DNA from: Lineus longissimus
Taxonomy: Eukaryota > Nemertea > Pilidiophora > Heteronemertea > Lineidae
Reading direction: 5' to 3'
Assembly (NCBI RefSeq): GCF_910592395.1
Contig: NC_088310.1
Coordinates: forward strand, 18,855,501 to 18,919,500
DNA: 64,000 nt
Part shown: in pieces, positions 39,001-48,468 of the stretch
Layout of the letters: each line of letters opens with the position of its first letter
Position numbering within the stretch: position 1 is the first letter of the stretch
Notes under the pieces: model-generated
What the model saw: the letters and a program-made list of their open reading frames with translations, nothing else
Told to the model about the DNA's origin: nothing
Database searches by the model: none
Translations under genes and position numbers: made by a program

Positions 39001-42000
39001 CAGTTCCATACGGTCTCCTGTCCAAGGTGGCCACCTGATGTTACCAATTCCACTGCAAAGGCAGTTCCATCCCGTCTCCTCTTCTACAGGTGTCCTAGTA
39101 GGCCACTCGATGTTCCCAATTCCACTGCAAGGGCAGTTCCATACGGTTTCCTCTTCTACAGGTTTCGGAGGCCCCTCGATGTTTCCAATTCCACTGCAAG
39201 GGCAGTTCCATTCGGTCTCATATTCTACAGGTGTCCCAGTAGGCCACTTGATGTTCCCAATTCCACTGCCAGGACAGCTCCATACGGTCTCCTGTCCAAG
39301 GAGGCCACTTGATGTTACCAATTCCACTGCAAGGGCAGTTCCATACGGTTTCCTCTTCTACAGGTTTCGGAGGCCCCTTGATGTTTCCAATTCCACTGCC
39401 AGGACAGTTCCGTTCAGTCTCCTCTACAGGTGTCCTAGTAGGCCACTCGGTGTGACCAACGCCACTGTCAGGACAGTTCGATACAGTCACAAGTTGGCCA
39501 GAGGTTACTTGTGTCACTGCAAGGGCTAGCTGGGCGAGTATCCACTGGGTATCTTTGTAGCAACTTGGTGTCTTTGCCAGCACCTGTATAGTTCTCCTAG
39601 TAGGTGTCCTAGTACGATGAAGCCGCAAGGTGCATGTCAGGGCCAGCAATGTTCAAAATGTCTCAGTTGTTGTCTGACTCTGAGTCGGTACTTTCAGTAT
39701 CTAAATTCTAAGTTGCACCAGGAAAGATCTGTAAATTAGTGTGGCCATATTGATGATGGATAGTCACTAGTCTGCTCTAAGCTCACAGCCTGACTTTGGC
39801 TACCATTTTGCCAAATCAAGGTTTCCACAGCCATTTTTTTCGACATGTTTCAAAAGTCACATTCATCATCATCAAAGGTCATAATTTAGTCTCATTTGAA
39901 TTGATCGTTTACGAACGATCCCCCTTTTCATATAAATTAATGAAAATCTGGAAGTCATTATTCAGCAGATCATATCAGTGGTCATTTTGAATCAATGAAA
40001 ATTTCTCAATGTGCCCCCAACCACTATCGTGGTCTGAGGTTTGAATAGGTACTATCCCAAAGCCTATTTATCAGTTTTCATTGAAATTCCAATAGGTCTA
40101 CGCATGAATGATATTCTCGTAGGTGCAGATTGCACCTTTGTACAATCGGGCAGTATTAACTATTGAGTGAAAATCTAAAAGTTGTAATAATGTAGGCCTA
40201 GGAATAGAACCTGAACACATGCCAACATATAACAAGAAATATTCTTCATACTTTGTAGGCCGATACATTGTACCAAAAGTACTTGAAGTAATACGTTTTT
40301 GATTGTACAAGTAGTCAACATACATGTTCCGAGTACATGTATATAAGCACTAAAAATCACTTAGCGCCAAGAGCGTTAGGGTCAACACATAACAGTTTAC
40401 GATGGGTATTTTTTAAGAGCTGACATGCGTCAAGCTCCAAGGCTTAACCGACTAGAACTAAAAAAGAAAACATACTTTCTCTCTTCACAGCCCCCCCAGA
40501 ACTCACCAATATGCAAGTGAAACAATTGAGCATTGATGATCACTTCTGACCCCCCCCTTGATCTGCATGGAAGTTGAGTGTAAACTTTACTTCCAACTTC
40601 CCAATACATTCACAGGTCTACTGCACACTACATGTATGCACCTTTGCACGGCACTGACTACACTAGAAGAAGCTCGACATACAAACCCACCTATCAACAT
40701 CATTCTGTCAGGTCTTGGCCGCCCCGCCGCGGGTACCCATGTATCATTCATCAGCCTATTACAGTACTCCCACAACGTAGACTTTTTAACCAAAACACCA
40801 TCCTTGTACGTGAACTTAGAACCCTGATAACAAAGGGTAACCCAAACTAGAAGCTAAAAAGTTAGCCATGATGGAACACTGTAGAAAGTGAGTGAGCTAG
40901 CTAGCACAGGTATAGGTAGGTAGCTCATGTTACCATCAGCCTTAGCCAGGCGAATTCCTAAGTTGAGGAGCTGACCTTGCAGGTGGAGCTACCGGTAGGC
41001 GGTAGCCAAAGCTTTCAACTGCAAGGTCAGCAGAAAATCCTGCAGTACAAGTACCAGTAGAGTACTAGTCGAGCCAGTCAGTCACTTCCAAAGCCCTTCA
41101 TCAACTCATCCACAGTGGAAGCTGGAGAGCTACTTGTACAGCAGAGAGGCCTACCTCCATCACGTAGTAGGGCAGAATCGTGAATTTAGTTCAACTTATC
41201 TAGGTCAGGATACATTTACATGTACTCTAGCCTCGGACACAATTCCCTCAAGAAGGCCAATCATCCTCAAACATGCCAGAACAAGGTTTTAGATGTGATC
41301 CCCAACAACATTTTACCTATTTTCTACCATTTGGCAACTAAAAATTGCCATGAAGATGAACTAGCTGGCCATGTCTCGTCCTGACAAGTCAAGGCACTCG
41401 CAAACAAATGGTCCACAGGGACATTTACAATACCGGCAGGTGGGTAGTTAGACAACAACTCCAGACCCCTGCCCTGAGAGGATGATGCCATACTGGAATT
41501 TCGCGTCGCTGCTGAATCATTTTCGTGTAAACCAATCTGTCTGGTTTCCAATAACCAACAGTGAGAAATAGAAAGCAGCGTAATTGGTGAGAGTCTGTGG
41601 CAAGCCAAGCATCGAACTGGATCATGAGGGAAAAGCCGGCAAATCAATATTTCGTGATCGTTCCATCCCGGTGCACCACATGTCCATATCCATAGATATG
41701 CTTCATGGTGGTTACAAGCATGTATTGGTCAGACATGTACATGTACAGTATATCATCGTAGATTTGCTTTGCAGTGGCTACATGAGCAGCCAAAAACATT
41801 ATCAAATGTATCCTAACTCCGTCGGGTGGCAGCCCATCTTCTACTAATACTCAATGCCTTCTATACACAGGCATGATAAACAGTTTGTGATGAGAAACTG
41901 AAAGACGTACCAGAAGGGCAGGGCATGGGATTATGTACCATACTGGTGCGTACCAATCTATATGTGCAAGCACGAATACATTTCATATAAAAAAGACCAG

Positions 42001-45000
42001 ACTCTGAAAAGACTGCCATTCCACTCCGAGAATACATGTAGTCATAAGCTCGGAAAATCCAAGCCATTAGAAAGACTAATCGCCAACGTCAAACCAATCT
42101 GTGGCGATCAATGCCATGCTATAGATAACCAACCAATCAGTGTGCTGCCACACCTCACCTCTCGCTTTCGACATCAAAGTTCATAAAATCGTACAGCATT
42201 ATGGCGCACGAAAAAAAACCTCATTTCAGTACCACCATTGTCATTGATCATGCATTCAGTAAAATACACACCAACTTCAAAATGGTCCGATATAATAATC
42301 ATGGCTGGCTGCAAATGATGGACATGTTCTTTTCTATGAAATGTTATTGTCATCCTTTTGCACTTGTACTTTTATTTGAATGCTTGAACTTTTAAATGCA
42401 TTTTAACGGTTTTTGAATCATCTGGGTGCACTGGATGGTGGTTTTTAAAATATGGTCTTTTACTTTTCTGGAGAAAACTCTTTTCAAAGCTTTTTTGTTT
42501 AACATGTTGGCCCTGTTTTTTAAACATGTTTGACCACACCTGTTGAAGTTTTGTCAAGTCTTTCGCTGTTCTGACGTCTTGATCACACCTTGACACCTGG
42601 TCACTGACACTGATAGACGATTATTTGCGACCATACAATACAATTTCGAATAAGAATTCCGATCTGAGATACATGTACATGTTGCAGCAAGGAGTACGTT
42701 GATGATGAATGAAATGGCCAGGGCCATTGTGCTCACCTCATGTGGAGGAAAGATGGATAAAGAGCATGGTCTTGTGTCATGTAGTGTTAGGTTTGATGTA
42801 GGGCCAAGCAATTACAATTTCCCCAAAATGGCCAATTTACAGTACATTCAACCTCTGTGACCTTGAAAAGTAGGTCAAATCAAAGAAGACCCGGGTGACA
42901 CATTGGGTGATATGAATAAAGAGTAGTAAATGCTTTTATCTAAAACTCCATGTACATTTACACTTGGCCTTTTTGTACAAAATTGAAGTAAAAGCATTTG
43001 CTAGCCTTTATTCATATCACCCATTGAATGGTTGTTAGAATTAGATGTACCTATGATATAAAATTGGTGCCAATCGGGCAAGTCATTACTAGGAATAATG
43101 GCATTTTGAAGAATTTAGGATTTGGCCGCCTCCCTGGAGGCCAAACGGAAAATCAGATCGCACCAAACTTCGGTACCTGAGATCACCTGACCAAGGGGTA
43201 CATGTGTACTTAATTTGTGATCAATAGTCATTGCAGTTAAGAAACGTGCCATAGTTACGGCCTGACGGCGAATTTACGCCATTTGACCTCTGTGACCTTG
43301 ACAAGAAGGTCAAATTAAAAACCTGTGTGACATATACTGTATGGTGGTTAGATGTACCCATGATATCAAATTGGTGGCAATCGGGCAAGAAGTTAAGGAA
43401 TAAGCACATTTTTAAGGTTTTTGGATTTTGCCCCCTGGTGGTCAAGTGGTGAATCATATTGGACCAAACTTCGGTCCCTAAGATCACCTGACTAAGGGGT
43501 AAATGTGTACCAAACTTGGTATCAATAGTCATTGCAGTTTAGAAACGTGCCATCGTTACATCCTAACGGCTAATTTACACCATTTGACCTCTGTGACCTT
43601 GAAAAGGAGGTCAAATCAAAAACCCGGAGGATATATGATGCACCTTTGCTAGAAGTACCTACCATATTTTTTTCAAAATTTCCCGACTACTATTAAGGGA
43701 GATATTGCATATTTTCACTTTTAACGTTTGGCCCCCTGGTGGCCAAACCATGAAATGAATCGGACCGAAACTTGGTCTCCCAGGTGTCATTACATAAGGG
43801 TACATGTGTACCAAGTTTCAACTCAATAGCTCTAACAGTTACGAAACGTGCCCTGCTAACGGACGACGGACGACGACGACGACGACGACGGACGACGGAC
43901 GCCACGGTATGGGATAAGCTCACCTCTGCTAAGAGGTGAGCTAAAAACCATGGTCTACAAATAAGATAGCTCCATCACGATCAGACCAAGCTTCTTTTTT
44001 TACACCATTTTCACCCTGTAATACCATGATACATGCCTTCTTTAGACGTCCAATAAAACACTCAGTCTTACTCTTAGTCATTTTTAAATTGCTCTATTCA
44101 ACATTGTGATAGCTGTGAATTTCTTTCGTCAGCTTAGAGCCGAGCAGCCAAGCATTAGCAACAGCAGCCATAGCAATTTCCACGAGCAATCCAGCTATTG
44201 CAGATCCAAGGTATTGATCTTAGCAAGCGTTGCTCGCGTGCATAAGCTACAATCCTCATTTGGCCGACGTCTGCATGTACATTTTGTATGTGTACACGTA
44301 CATGTACATTACATGTATCAAAATCAATGAAAAATGACAACCGATTTTGAAGATCATCGCTCATTTCAAGAACAATCATCAAATTTGGTGATGAGAGACG
44401 GAGGTATTTGAGATTCTTCATGCCAATCACTTTCATTCAATGTCATGAATGTAAATCATAATTTTAAAAGTGCCTGGAACACCCTTCGTTCTTCATTATT
44501 GTTTTTCGCTATGGCTGCTCAATCACTGTGTGAATAGAATTTTAATCAATCTTTTTTTCATGCCACGTTTGCATGATCAGCCAGGCACAGTGTCAATAGG
44601 AATAACACACGCACAAGCAGAGCTTGAGTATGCAAATTGCTGTCAGTGTCATTACTACATTGGCTTGAAATTTTCAGATGATCAGCTGAATTATCCCAGG
44701 ACCCAGTCGAATGCAGGAGGATATGTAGCATTCAACATAAAATATACCTCATCCATCCATCTCTGACAGCATCATCTCATCAACCAGCTGGACTGTTGAC
44801 AATCCATCTCTGTCAACACATCCACCAGCTGTTTGCAATCCATGCTGACAGGGAGTGAGTGACAAAAGACTACCCAAAGCTCTGTTTGCTATCCATCTCT
44901 GACAGCTGAGGCAGTCAACCTCATGAAGCTGGACTGTTCACTGCCAATCTGACATGTCAAATATGTGGACTCTTCCCAATCTATCCCCGACAACAAGTCA

Positions 45001-46724
45001 ACCAGGTGGACTCTTCACTCTCCATCTAGCTATTCAACTATGTGGCCTCTTCACTTTCCATCTTTGACACCAAGTCAATCAGGTGGACTGTTCACCATCA
45101 CCATGACATCGCAGCCATGTGGACTCATCACTTTTCATCTCTGACAACACCAGCAGGCCAATAGGTGGACTCTTCACTATCCATCTCTGTCAACAAGTCA
45201 ACCATGTGGACTGTTCACCATCACTCCATCAATCTGACAGTGTCAGTGACATGTCAACCATGTAGACTCTTTACAAATAATTTATTACAATCCATCTCCG
45301 ACAATAAGTCAACCAGGCGGACTGTTCACCATGATACATGTAGCATCAACCATACTCATAGTCATACACTGTCAAAACATGAGCTCATCTAGATTCAGAT
45401 GAGATGCAGTTCTAATTGACATCATGGAATGGACAATGACAAGCTGAATACAATGGAAAACATGTTCAGAAGATTGCATTGACAGTAATACTATTTATAA
45501 ACGCTCCTGAAAATAAACCCACAATATATACTTGACCATTTTTGACATGGTTTTCACAGGTCACATGATTGTTTTTTTCCTGAAATGAAAAATACCTTTT
45601 TTTGTGGATCTTTTGTAATGTTTGATTACAAGTGGGACTTGTAACCTACACCGTGCTACCATACTTTCCATATAATATGTTCATCAACATTAGTTTTATT
45701 CAAGTCAGACGTTGAGTCACAGTTGATATTCCATCATCACCGTTGGCACTGTCGTTGCGAATAGTTGTAATAAAAAGGAAGCGCGGTGGCGCAGGTGGTA
45801 GAGCGTCGGTCTCTTGATCAAGAGGTCGTGGGTTCGATTCCGGGCTGAATCGCCACTTAGAAACTTCCTACTGGTCGAGTTCGATTGAGCACTTGATATT
45901 TTCTTGTTGAAACCCCAGATTGATTTCTGTGGAGACCGGGATAATAAATGGTACCAAAAGCACATTGAGCAAGGTGAGAAGCCATGGTAATGCGCTATAA
46001 TAGCACCCAACATGATTAATAATTTTAAGGTCAGAAGACATACTATTGTCGTCATTGCCGAATAACGTCCTGATGCCATTTCCCAACAAAATTTTGGCAA
46101 TAATACTCGCAACATTCCGATGTGGCGACAAGTTTCGTCTGATGTAACATGCTCTGGAGCGGGTCAAAAGGCAACGATCATGATAACTATTGAATTGAAT
46201 GATGACGACATGATCGACTACGGTACAATAATGCTGTCAAAGCGAACATCTGACATTGCATGAAATACTTGAAGAGGAATATATCTTAAACTGTAATAAA
46301 CATGTCAAGAGTGATCAACTTATCATGTCAGCATATCAAAGACCCAGAACTGGAGTCCAGACCTAGGCTCTTCAACATGTTCAAATGACCTTGACCTTCT
46401 CAAAACCAATTGACATGTTCAACATGTTTACGTGTTCAACATGTTCAATGTCAATCAACAACTGACTGAACAACTAGAGATATTTCGACGTGACCTGCAG
46501 CTCCAATCAACTGCGTGAACTCTGCAATACTAGGAAGAGCTTAAACGAGCGTCACTGACCAGAATCCGGAGCTGATACTCACCTTTGAGCTGCGCCAAAG
46601 CTTGAAGTTCAACAGCATTTTTACTCCGGTAATGAGACGACCCCTGAGATCTTTTCTGTTTCTTCGTTTTTATGGAAATCTTGCTATTGAATGGGTCGAT
46701 TCTGTCCACAACTTTCGTCGACAT
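18006..46724 (-). CDS. PPP2R5: PP2A B56-family regulatory subunit (PPP2R5, alpha/beta/epsilon-like), complete, 11 exons
   Basis: This is a substrate-targeting B' (B56) subunit of protein phosphatase 2A, which binds the A/C core enzyme and recruits substrates. Exons on minus: 46583-46724, 35701-35897, 31647-31748, 25160-25252, 24210-24340, 22998-23057, 21582-21690, 21057-21110, 19809-19979, 18506-18735 and 18006-18084. All have GT..AG introns and agreeing phases. They total 1368 nt, or 455 aa, close to the usual 450-490. Family landmarks in order: [10 protein letters not shown] near residue 21, [99 protein letters not shown], and a lysine-rich tail ending NNSRK. The helical HEAT-like body is complete. 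Residue choices ([15 protein letters not shown]) favour the alpha/beta/epsilon class over gamma/delta. Intron 1 is 10.7 kb. Confidence 0.97.
18168..18493. repeat. 162-bp tandem duplication in PPP2R5 last intron
   Basis: The phrase ATAATAAAATTTGTAATCGA...GCGGGAGGCTAAATCTAAAT occurs twice with period about 162 (AATCGACATG at 18191 and 18353). The pair fills most of the 421-base intron and reaches within about 12 bases of the exon 10 donor. Confidence 0.92.
18506..18735 (-). CDS. PPP2R5: PPP2R5 exon 10
   Basis: Starts [20 protein letters not shown] and ends TASYKADRQ plus two bases. The acceptor is TTTTTAG and the donor GTAAGT. Confidence 0.97.
18811..19423. repeat. 102-bp tandem repeat, six copies, in PPP2R5 intron
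   Basis: The words CAAACGA[A/C]GAACTAG recur at 18811, 18913, 19015 and onward at spacing 102. The unit includes GGTAATAAAGTCGACCTGTT and ATGACACAGTTCTTCGAATC. Confidence 0.95.
19809..19979 (-). CDS. PPP2R5: PPP2R5 exon 9
   Basis: 57 codons starting [18 protein letters not shown], containing [17 protein letters not shown], and ending CVSSPHFQ. Confidence 0.97.
20729..20905. mobile_element. M1 inverted-repeat element in PPP2R5 intron
   Basis: Reads CAGTAGAACCTCTCTATTAA at the left and AAGGGAGGTTCCACTG at the right, flanked by TA on both sides. At 177 bp it is the least altered copy in the window. In gene orientation its GTGGAACC end faces the 5' splice site, about 150 bases away. Confidence 0.88.
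21057..21110 (-). CDS. PPP2R5: PPP2R5 exon 8
   Basis: A 54-base exon, [18 protein letters not shown], bounded by ATCTTCAG and GTAAGT. It is in phase with its neighbours. Confidence 0.96.
21582..21690 (-). CDS. PPP2R5: PPP2R5 exon 7
   Basis: Encodes [18 protein letters not shown] and [18 protein letters not shown], bounded by CTTGCAG and GTAAGC. Confidence 0.96.
22998..23057 (-). CDS. PPP2R5: PPP2R5 exon 6
   Basis: A 60-base exon encoding [19 protein letters not shown], bounded by TTTTGCAG and GTGAGT. Confidence 0.95.
24210..24340 (-). CDS. PPP2R5: PPP2R5 exon 5
   Basis: 43 codons plus two bases starting [15 protein letters not shown] and including [18 protein letters not shown], one of the most conserved B56 stretches. 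The acceptor is ATTTCAG and the donor GTAAGT. Confidence 0.97.
25160..25252 (-). CDS. PPP2R5: PPP2R5 exon 4
   Basis: 31 codons starting [11 protein letters not shown] and ending YIDQKFVLQ, bounded by CTTTTCAG and GTAAGT. The 57-bp array in the preceding intron ends about 180 bases upstream of this exon's acceptor. Confidence 0.97.
25430..27960. repeat. 57-bp minisatellite, about 44 copies, with long open frame
   Basis: The unit contains GATGATACTCTTGACACAAC, TGTGGGACATGGAGATCAAC and CTGTCCTGTCTCAGGGG, with period 57. The minus strand (same strand as PPP2R5, inside its intron 3) is open for 862 codons, as a 19-residue repeat around [18 protein letters not shown] alternating with [12 protein letters not shown] variants. 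A block marked by ACATGTGGGACATAGTGATC recurs exactly 1596 bp later (25861 and 27457), that is 28 units. The frame is most easily explained by a period divisible by three. No splice sites or start context support a protein. Confidence 0.96.
27961..31646. other. PPP2R5 intron 3, remainder
   Basis: No exon is recognised. A 170-codon + strand frame at 30019-30531 has a hydrophobic stretch but no domain. A duplication of about 60 bases (CGACATTGGACATGTTAATT and its copy) lies at 29370-29450. Confidence 0.5.
31647..31748 (-). CDS. PPP2R5: PPP2R5 exon 3
   Basis: 34 codons starting [14 protein letters not shown] and ending AAWPHLQ, between TTTTACAG and GTGAGC. It carries the acidic [11 protein letters not shown] loop typical of B56. 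Confidence 0.97.
31749..35700. other. PPP2R5 intron 2
   Basis: No coding exon is seen. Short open frames overlap on both strands without similarity I can recognise. At its right end (about 35580-35690) there is a degenerate repeat of ACCCATTT[C/T]GCCTATTCACC phrases, a polypyrimidine-poor start for the intron. Confidence 0.5.
35580..35690. repeat. Short degenerate tandem repeat, ACCCATTTTGCCTATTCACC-like
   Basis: About five copies of a phrase of roughly 17-20 bases, alternating CCATTTTGCCTA and CACC, immediately downstream (on minus) of the exon 2 donor. Confidence 0.8.
35701..35897 (-). CDS. PPP2R5: PPP2R5 exon 2
   Basis: The acceptor is TCGTTTCAG. The exon encodes [37 protein letters not shown] and ends EIVKL. 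The donor is TTG|GTAGGT, phase 0. Confidence 0.97.
35898..38740. other. PPP2R5 intron 1, left part
   Basis: No exon is recognised. A loosely repeated phrase CAGGTCACCATA / GACTCTGGTA occurs between 36560 and 36830. Confidence 0.4.
38750..39495. repeat. 72-bp minisatellite, about ten copies, in PPP2R5 intron 1
   Basis: CAGTTCCATA-type words occur at 38857, 38929, 39001, 39062, 39134, 39203, 39275, 39336, 39405 and 39474. Spacings are 72, 69 or 61, so the unit has two deletion variants. It includes AATTCCACTGC[C/A]AGG and TCTACAGGTGTCC. Both strands have open frames of about 100-160 codons because 72 and 69 are divisible by three. I do not call a gene. Confidence 0.93.
39500..42820. other. PPP2R5 intron 1, middle part
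   Basis: No coding exon, RNA gene or array is recognised. Short CATGTACATGTA-type simple sequence is scattered through it. Confidence 0.4.
42830..43945. mobile_element. Mosaic interspersed repeat with internal subrepeats of about 310 bp
   Basis: GACCTCTGTGACCTTGA occurs three times, followed each time by AAGGTCAAAT-like text. GAAACGTGCC[A/C]T occurs three times (about 43240, 43550, 43845), showing tandem subunits of roughly 300-310 bp. The right end has a (GAC)n-rich run and then a hairpin, GCTCACCTCT-gct-AAGAGGTGAGC. The architecture resembles high-copy non-coding repeats of lophotrochozoan genomes. That comparison is from memory and untested. Confidence 0.75.
42902..43026. mobile_element. 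Foldback element nested in the mosaic repeat
   Basis: CATTGGGTGATATGAATAAA at the left is matched by the inverted TTTATTCATATCACCCATTG at the right. The arms continue inward to TAAATGCTTTTA and TAAAAGCATTT, giving arms of about 38 bases around a loop of about 50. It interrupts the first subunit of the host repeat. Confidence 0.85.
44780..45340. repeat. Degenerate repeat of CCATCTCTGACA / GTGGACTCTTCAC phrases
   Basis: The words GTCAACCA[T/G]GTGGACT, TTCACTATCCATCTCTG and TGACAACA recur about ten times at irregular spacing of 50-75. It is an old, decayed tandem array. Confidence 0.7.
45780..46020 (+). mobile_element. tRNA-derived SINE-like element
   Basis: An A-box-like TGGCGCAGGTGGTAGAGC is followed about 30 bases later by a consensus B box GGTTCGATTCC. 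The intervening CTCTTGATCAAGAG is palindromic and does not give a standard anticodon loop, and the acceptor and T stems do not pair well, so a functional tRNA is unlikely. A non-tRNA body continues to about GCGCTATAATAGC. This is the structure of a pol III-driven SINE. Confidence 0.65.
46583..46724 (-). CDS. PPP2R5: PPP2R5 exon 1
   Basis: The ATG at 46722-46724 sits in the context TTCACCATGTC. The exon encodes [12 protein letters not shown] and then [14 protein letters not shown], the family's N-terminal basic motif. The donor is AAAG|GTGAGT, phase 1. Isoforms with other first exons cannot be excluded. Confidence 0.93.
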
Positions 46725-47420
46725 GGTGAACTAAACACACCGGTATCTGTTGCAATAAACACCCTGAACCTTCTTGTGGAGAGGAAACGTGCATAAAATC
46801 AGCCCAATGTTCGTAAAATCCTAACATTATCACTTGGACATTTTTGATGAAAACATCGCCATGTTCGAAATCCGTGGAGACCAACACGACAAAATCAGCA
46901 CTGTTTATCTGCATGTAATGTACACATTTCCTAACAGTTTATGGATTTTTATGGTATCTAGATTCATGACAATATGTTAAACACACAGATCATGAAGTTA
47001 CCATGGTAAAAATCCTGTAATTATCTATTTTTCTGAGTGTATACGCTCCCCGGTAGTGTTGCCAAAATACCTTCTCGTCAGGTCACGCGATGTCTCGCGT
47101 TATTGAAAATTTAGGGACAATCTAGTTCCATGCTCTTCCCATAGATGGCAATGGTGTTGCTGTTGGTGATGTCATTTTCTGGTTTACATCGCCAATAATA
47201 ATATCGTTATCATAATAAATACAAATTCTCCTCAATGTAATTGGAATGTACACTTCGATGCATAGATCCTGAGATTGACACAGATAATCATGCACCTGAC
47301 CTGTGAACACCAAGACCTTACTAAGACCCTGATATTTTGACGAAATGCTTACATTTAGTTCTCATGACTCACCCTAACTAAGTGCCAGGTCAAAGGCTAC
47401 AAAGCCGACCAATGCGCCTT
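46725..47420 (-). promoter_or_regulatory. PPP2R5 5' flank / probable promoter region
   Basis: This is the only sequence between the B56 start codon and the duplicated block. No TATA box is obvious at a sensible distance, and a 5'UTR intron cannot be excluded. It is promoter by position only. Confidence 0.4.
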
Positions 47421-47811
47421 GACATGATACGCCGACTTGCGTGATGGCCCCCTTCGCCCAACGCGCAAAACCTCACGTCAAACTGATGGTCTTTATTCGG
47501 ACGCCTTTTGCCCGAAAATATATATCGGACTCCAGACTTGAGGAAAACGTCGGAAAAGCCCGCGTGGGAAAGGGGATTTGCAAAACGTGACTAACAAGAA
47601 CGGAAATTTTCTCTTGAATCACTAAATCGCTCGGGATGACCAAACTTGAACGCTCACGTCGGGGTTAAGACCCAAGGCTGACTGTACCTAGGCTGGATGC
47701 GTGGTGTCTTCATACTTCGGCTTAAATTCGGGGCCTTTGCATTTACTGAGCTATGTTGGCGAGGAGAGGAGCATGCAACTGACCCTGGTAAATTTGAATA
47801 AACTACCAAGG

Positions 47812-47951
47812 CCAGGTTGTTCAAAACAACTTTTGTCACTAACGCTGGTGTTAACTTAACTTGGCACTGAGTCTGAGGGGTTAACTGAAGGAGATAACGC
47901 TGAGTTAAGTTAACGCCAGAGTTGGAGACAAAAGTTATTTTGAACAACCGG
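47812..47951. mobile_element. Short inverted-repeat element (family M2), copy 1
   Basis: Left arm AGGTTGTTCAAAACAACTTT, right arm (inverted) GGTTGTTCAAAATAACTTTT. Arms of about 45-55 bases continue through GTTAACTTAACT. No coding capacity. It lies downstream of the coiled-coil gene of duplication copy 1. Confidence 0.88.
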
Positions 47952-48468
47952 GCTCGGAACCAGAATCAGAACCGGAACCGGACTCTTGGTGATTCAGATC
48001 GGCCGTAAAAAGAAAAGCTGTATCCTAGCGTGGGTGAACCAAAGGGCAGTCCTATGAGACGCGCGATAGTCACTCAATACTTTATTTGTTTTCTTTTTAT
48101 TGAATAGTCTCTTCAAAATGAAATGAATAATGAAAACTGTATTATCGCCACCCCAAACATTTGCGATGCACCAATACACAAAAAAGCGAAGCACCAATAC
48201 ACAAAAAGCGAAGCACCAATCAAAATTCAATATAAATCGTCCGCGGTCGGGCGGACGATGTCGTTGGGGGTCACATTACGTACATGTAGGGGTTGCGTAA
48301 CTTGCATACTTCAGATTTACAGAATCGTTCTAAAGGAGTATATAGACTGGGCAGTGGTTCAAGTGCGAATCAAGCATGATCGAACTTGCGTCCACCCTCC
48401 ACAGACCGTCCGGATACATATTCTTGTCGTATTTGATCTCAAACAACAGTGGCCAAAAGTAGGCAAAA

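Noticed and set aside
38646-39649. Several 95-163-codon frames on both strands
   Set aside because: All are translations of the 72/69-bp minisatellite; simultaneous openness on both strands argues against coding.
43858-43905. GACGACGAC run as a coding Asp tract
   Set aside because: It belongs to the right end of a non-coding interspersed repeat and is followed by a hairpin terminus.
45781-45853. Functional tRNA gene
   Set aside because: The internal promoter boxes are good, but the acceptor and T stems do not pair and the anticodon loop lacks the usual U-NNN-purine layout, so it is listed as a SINE head.
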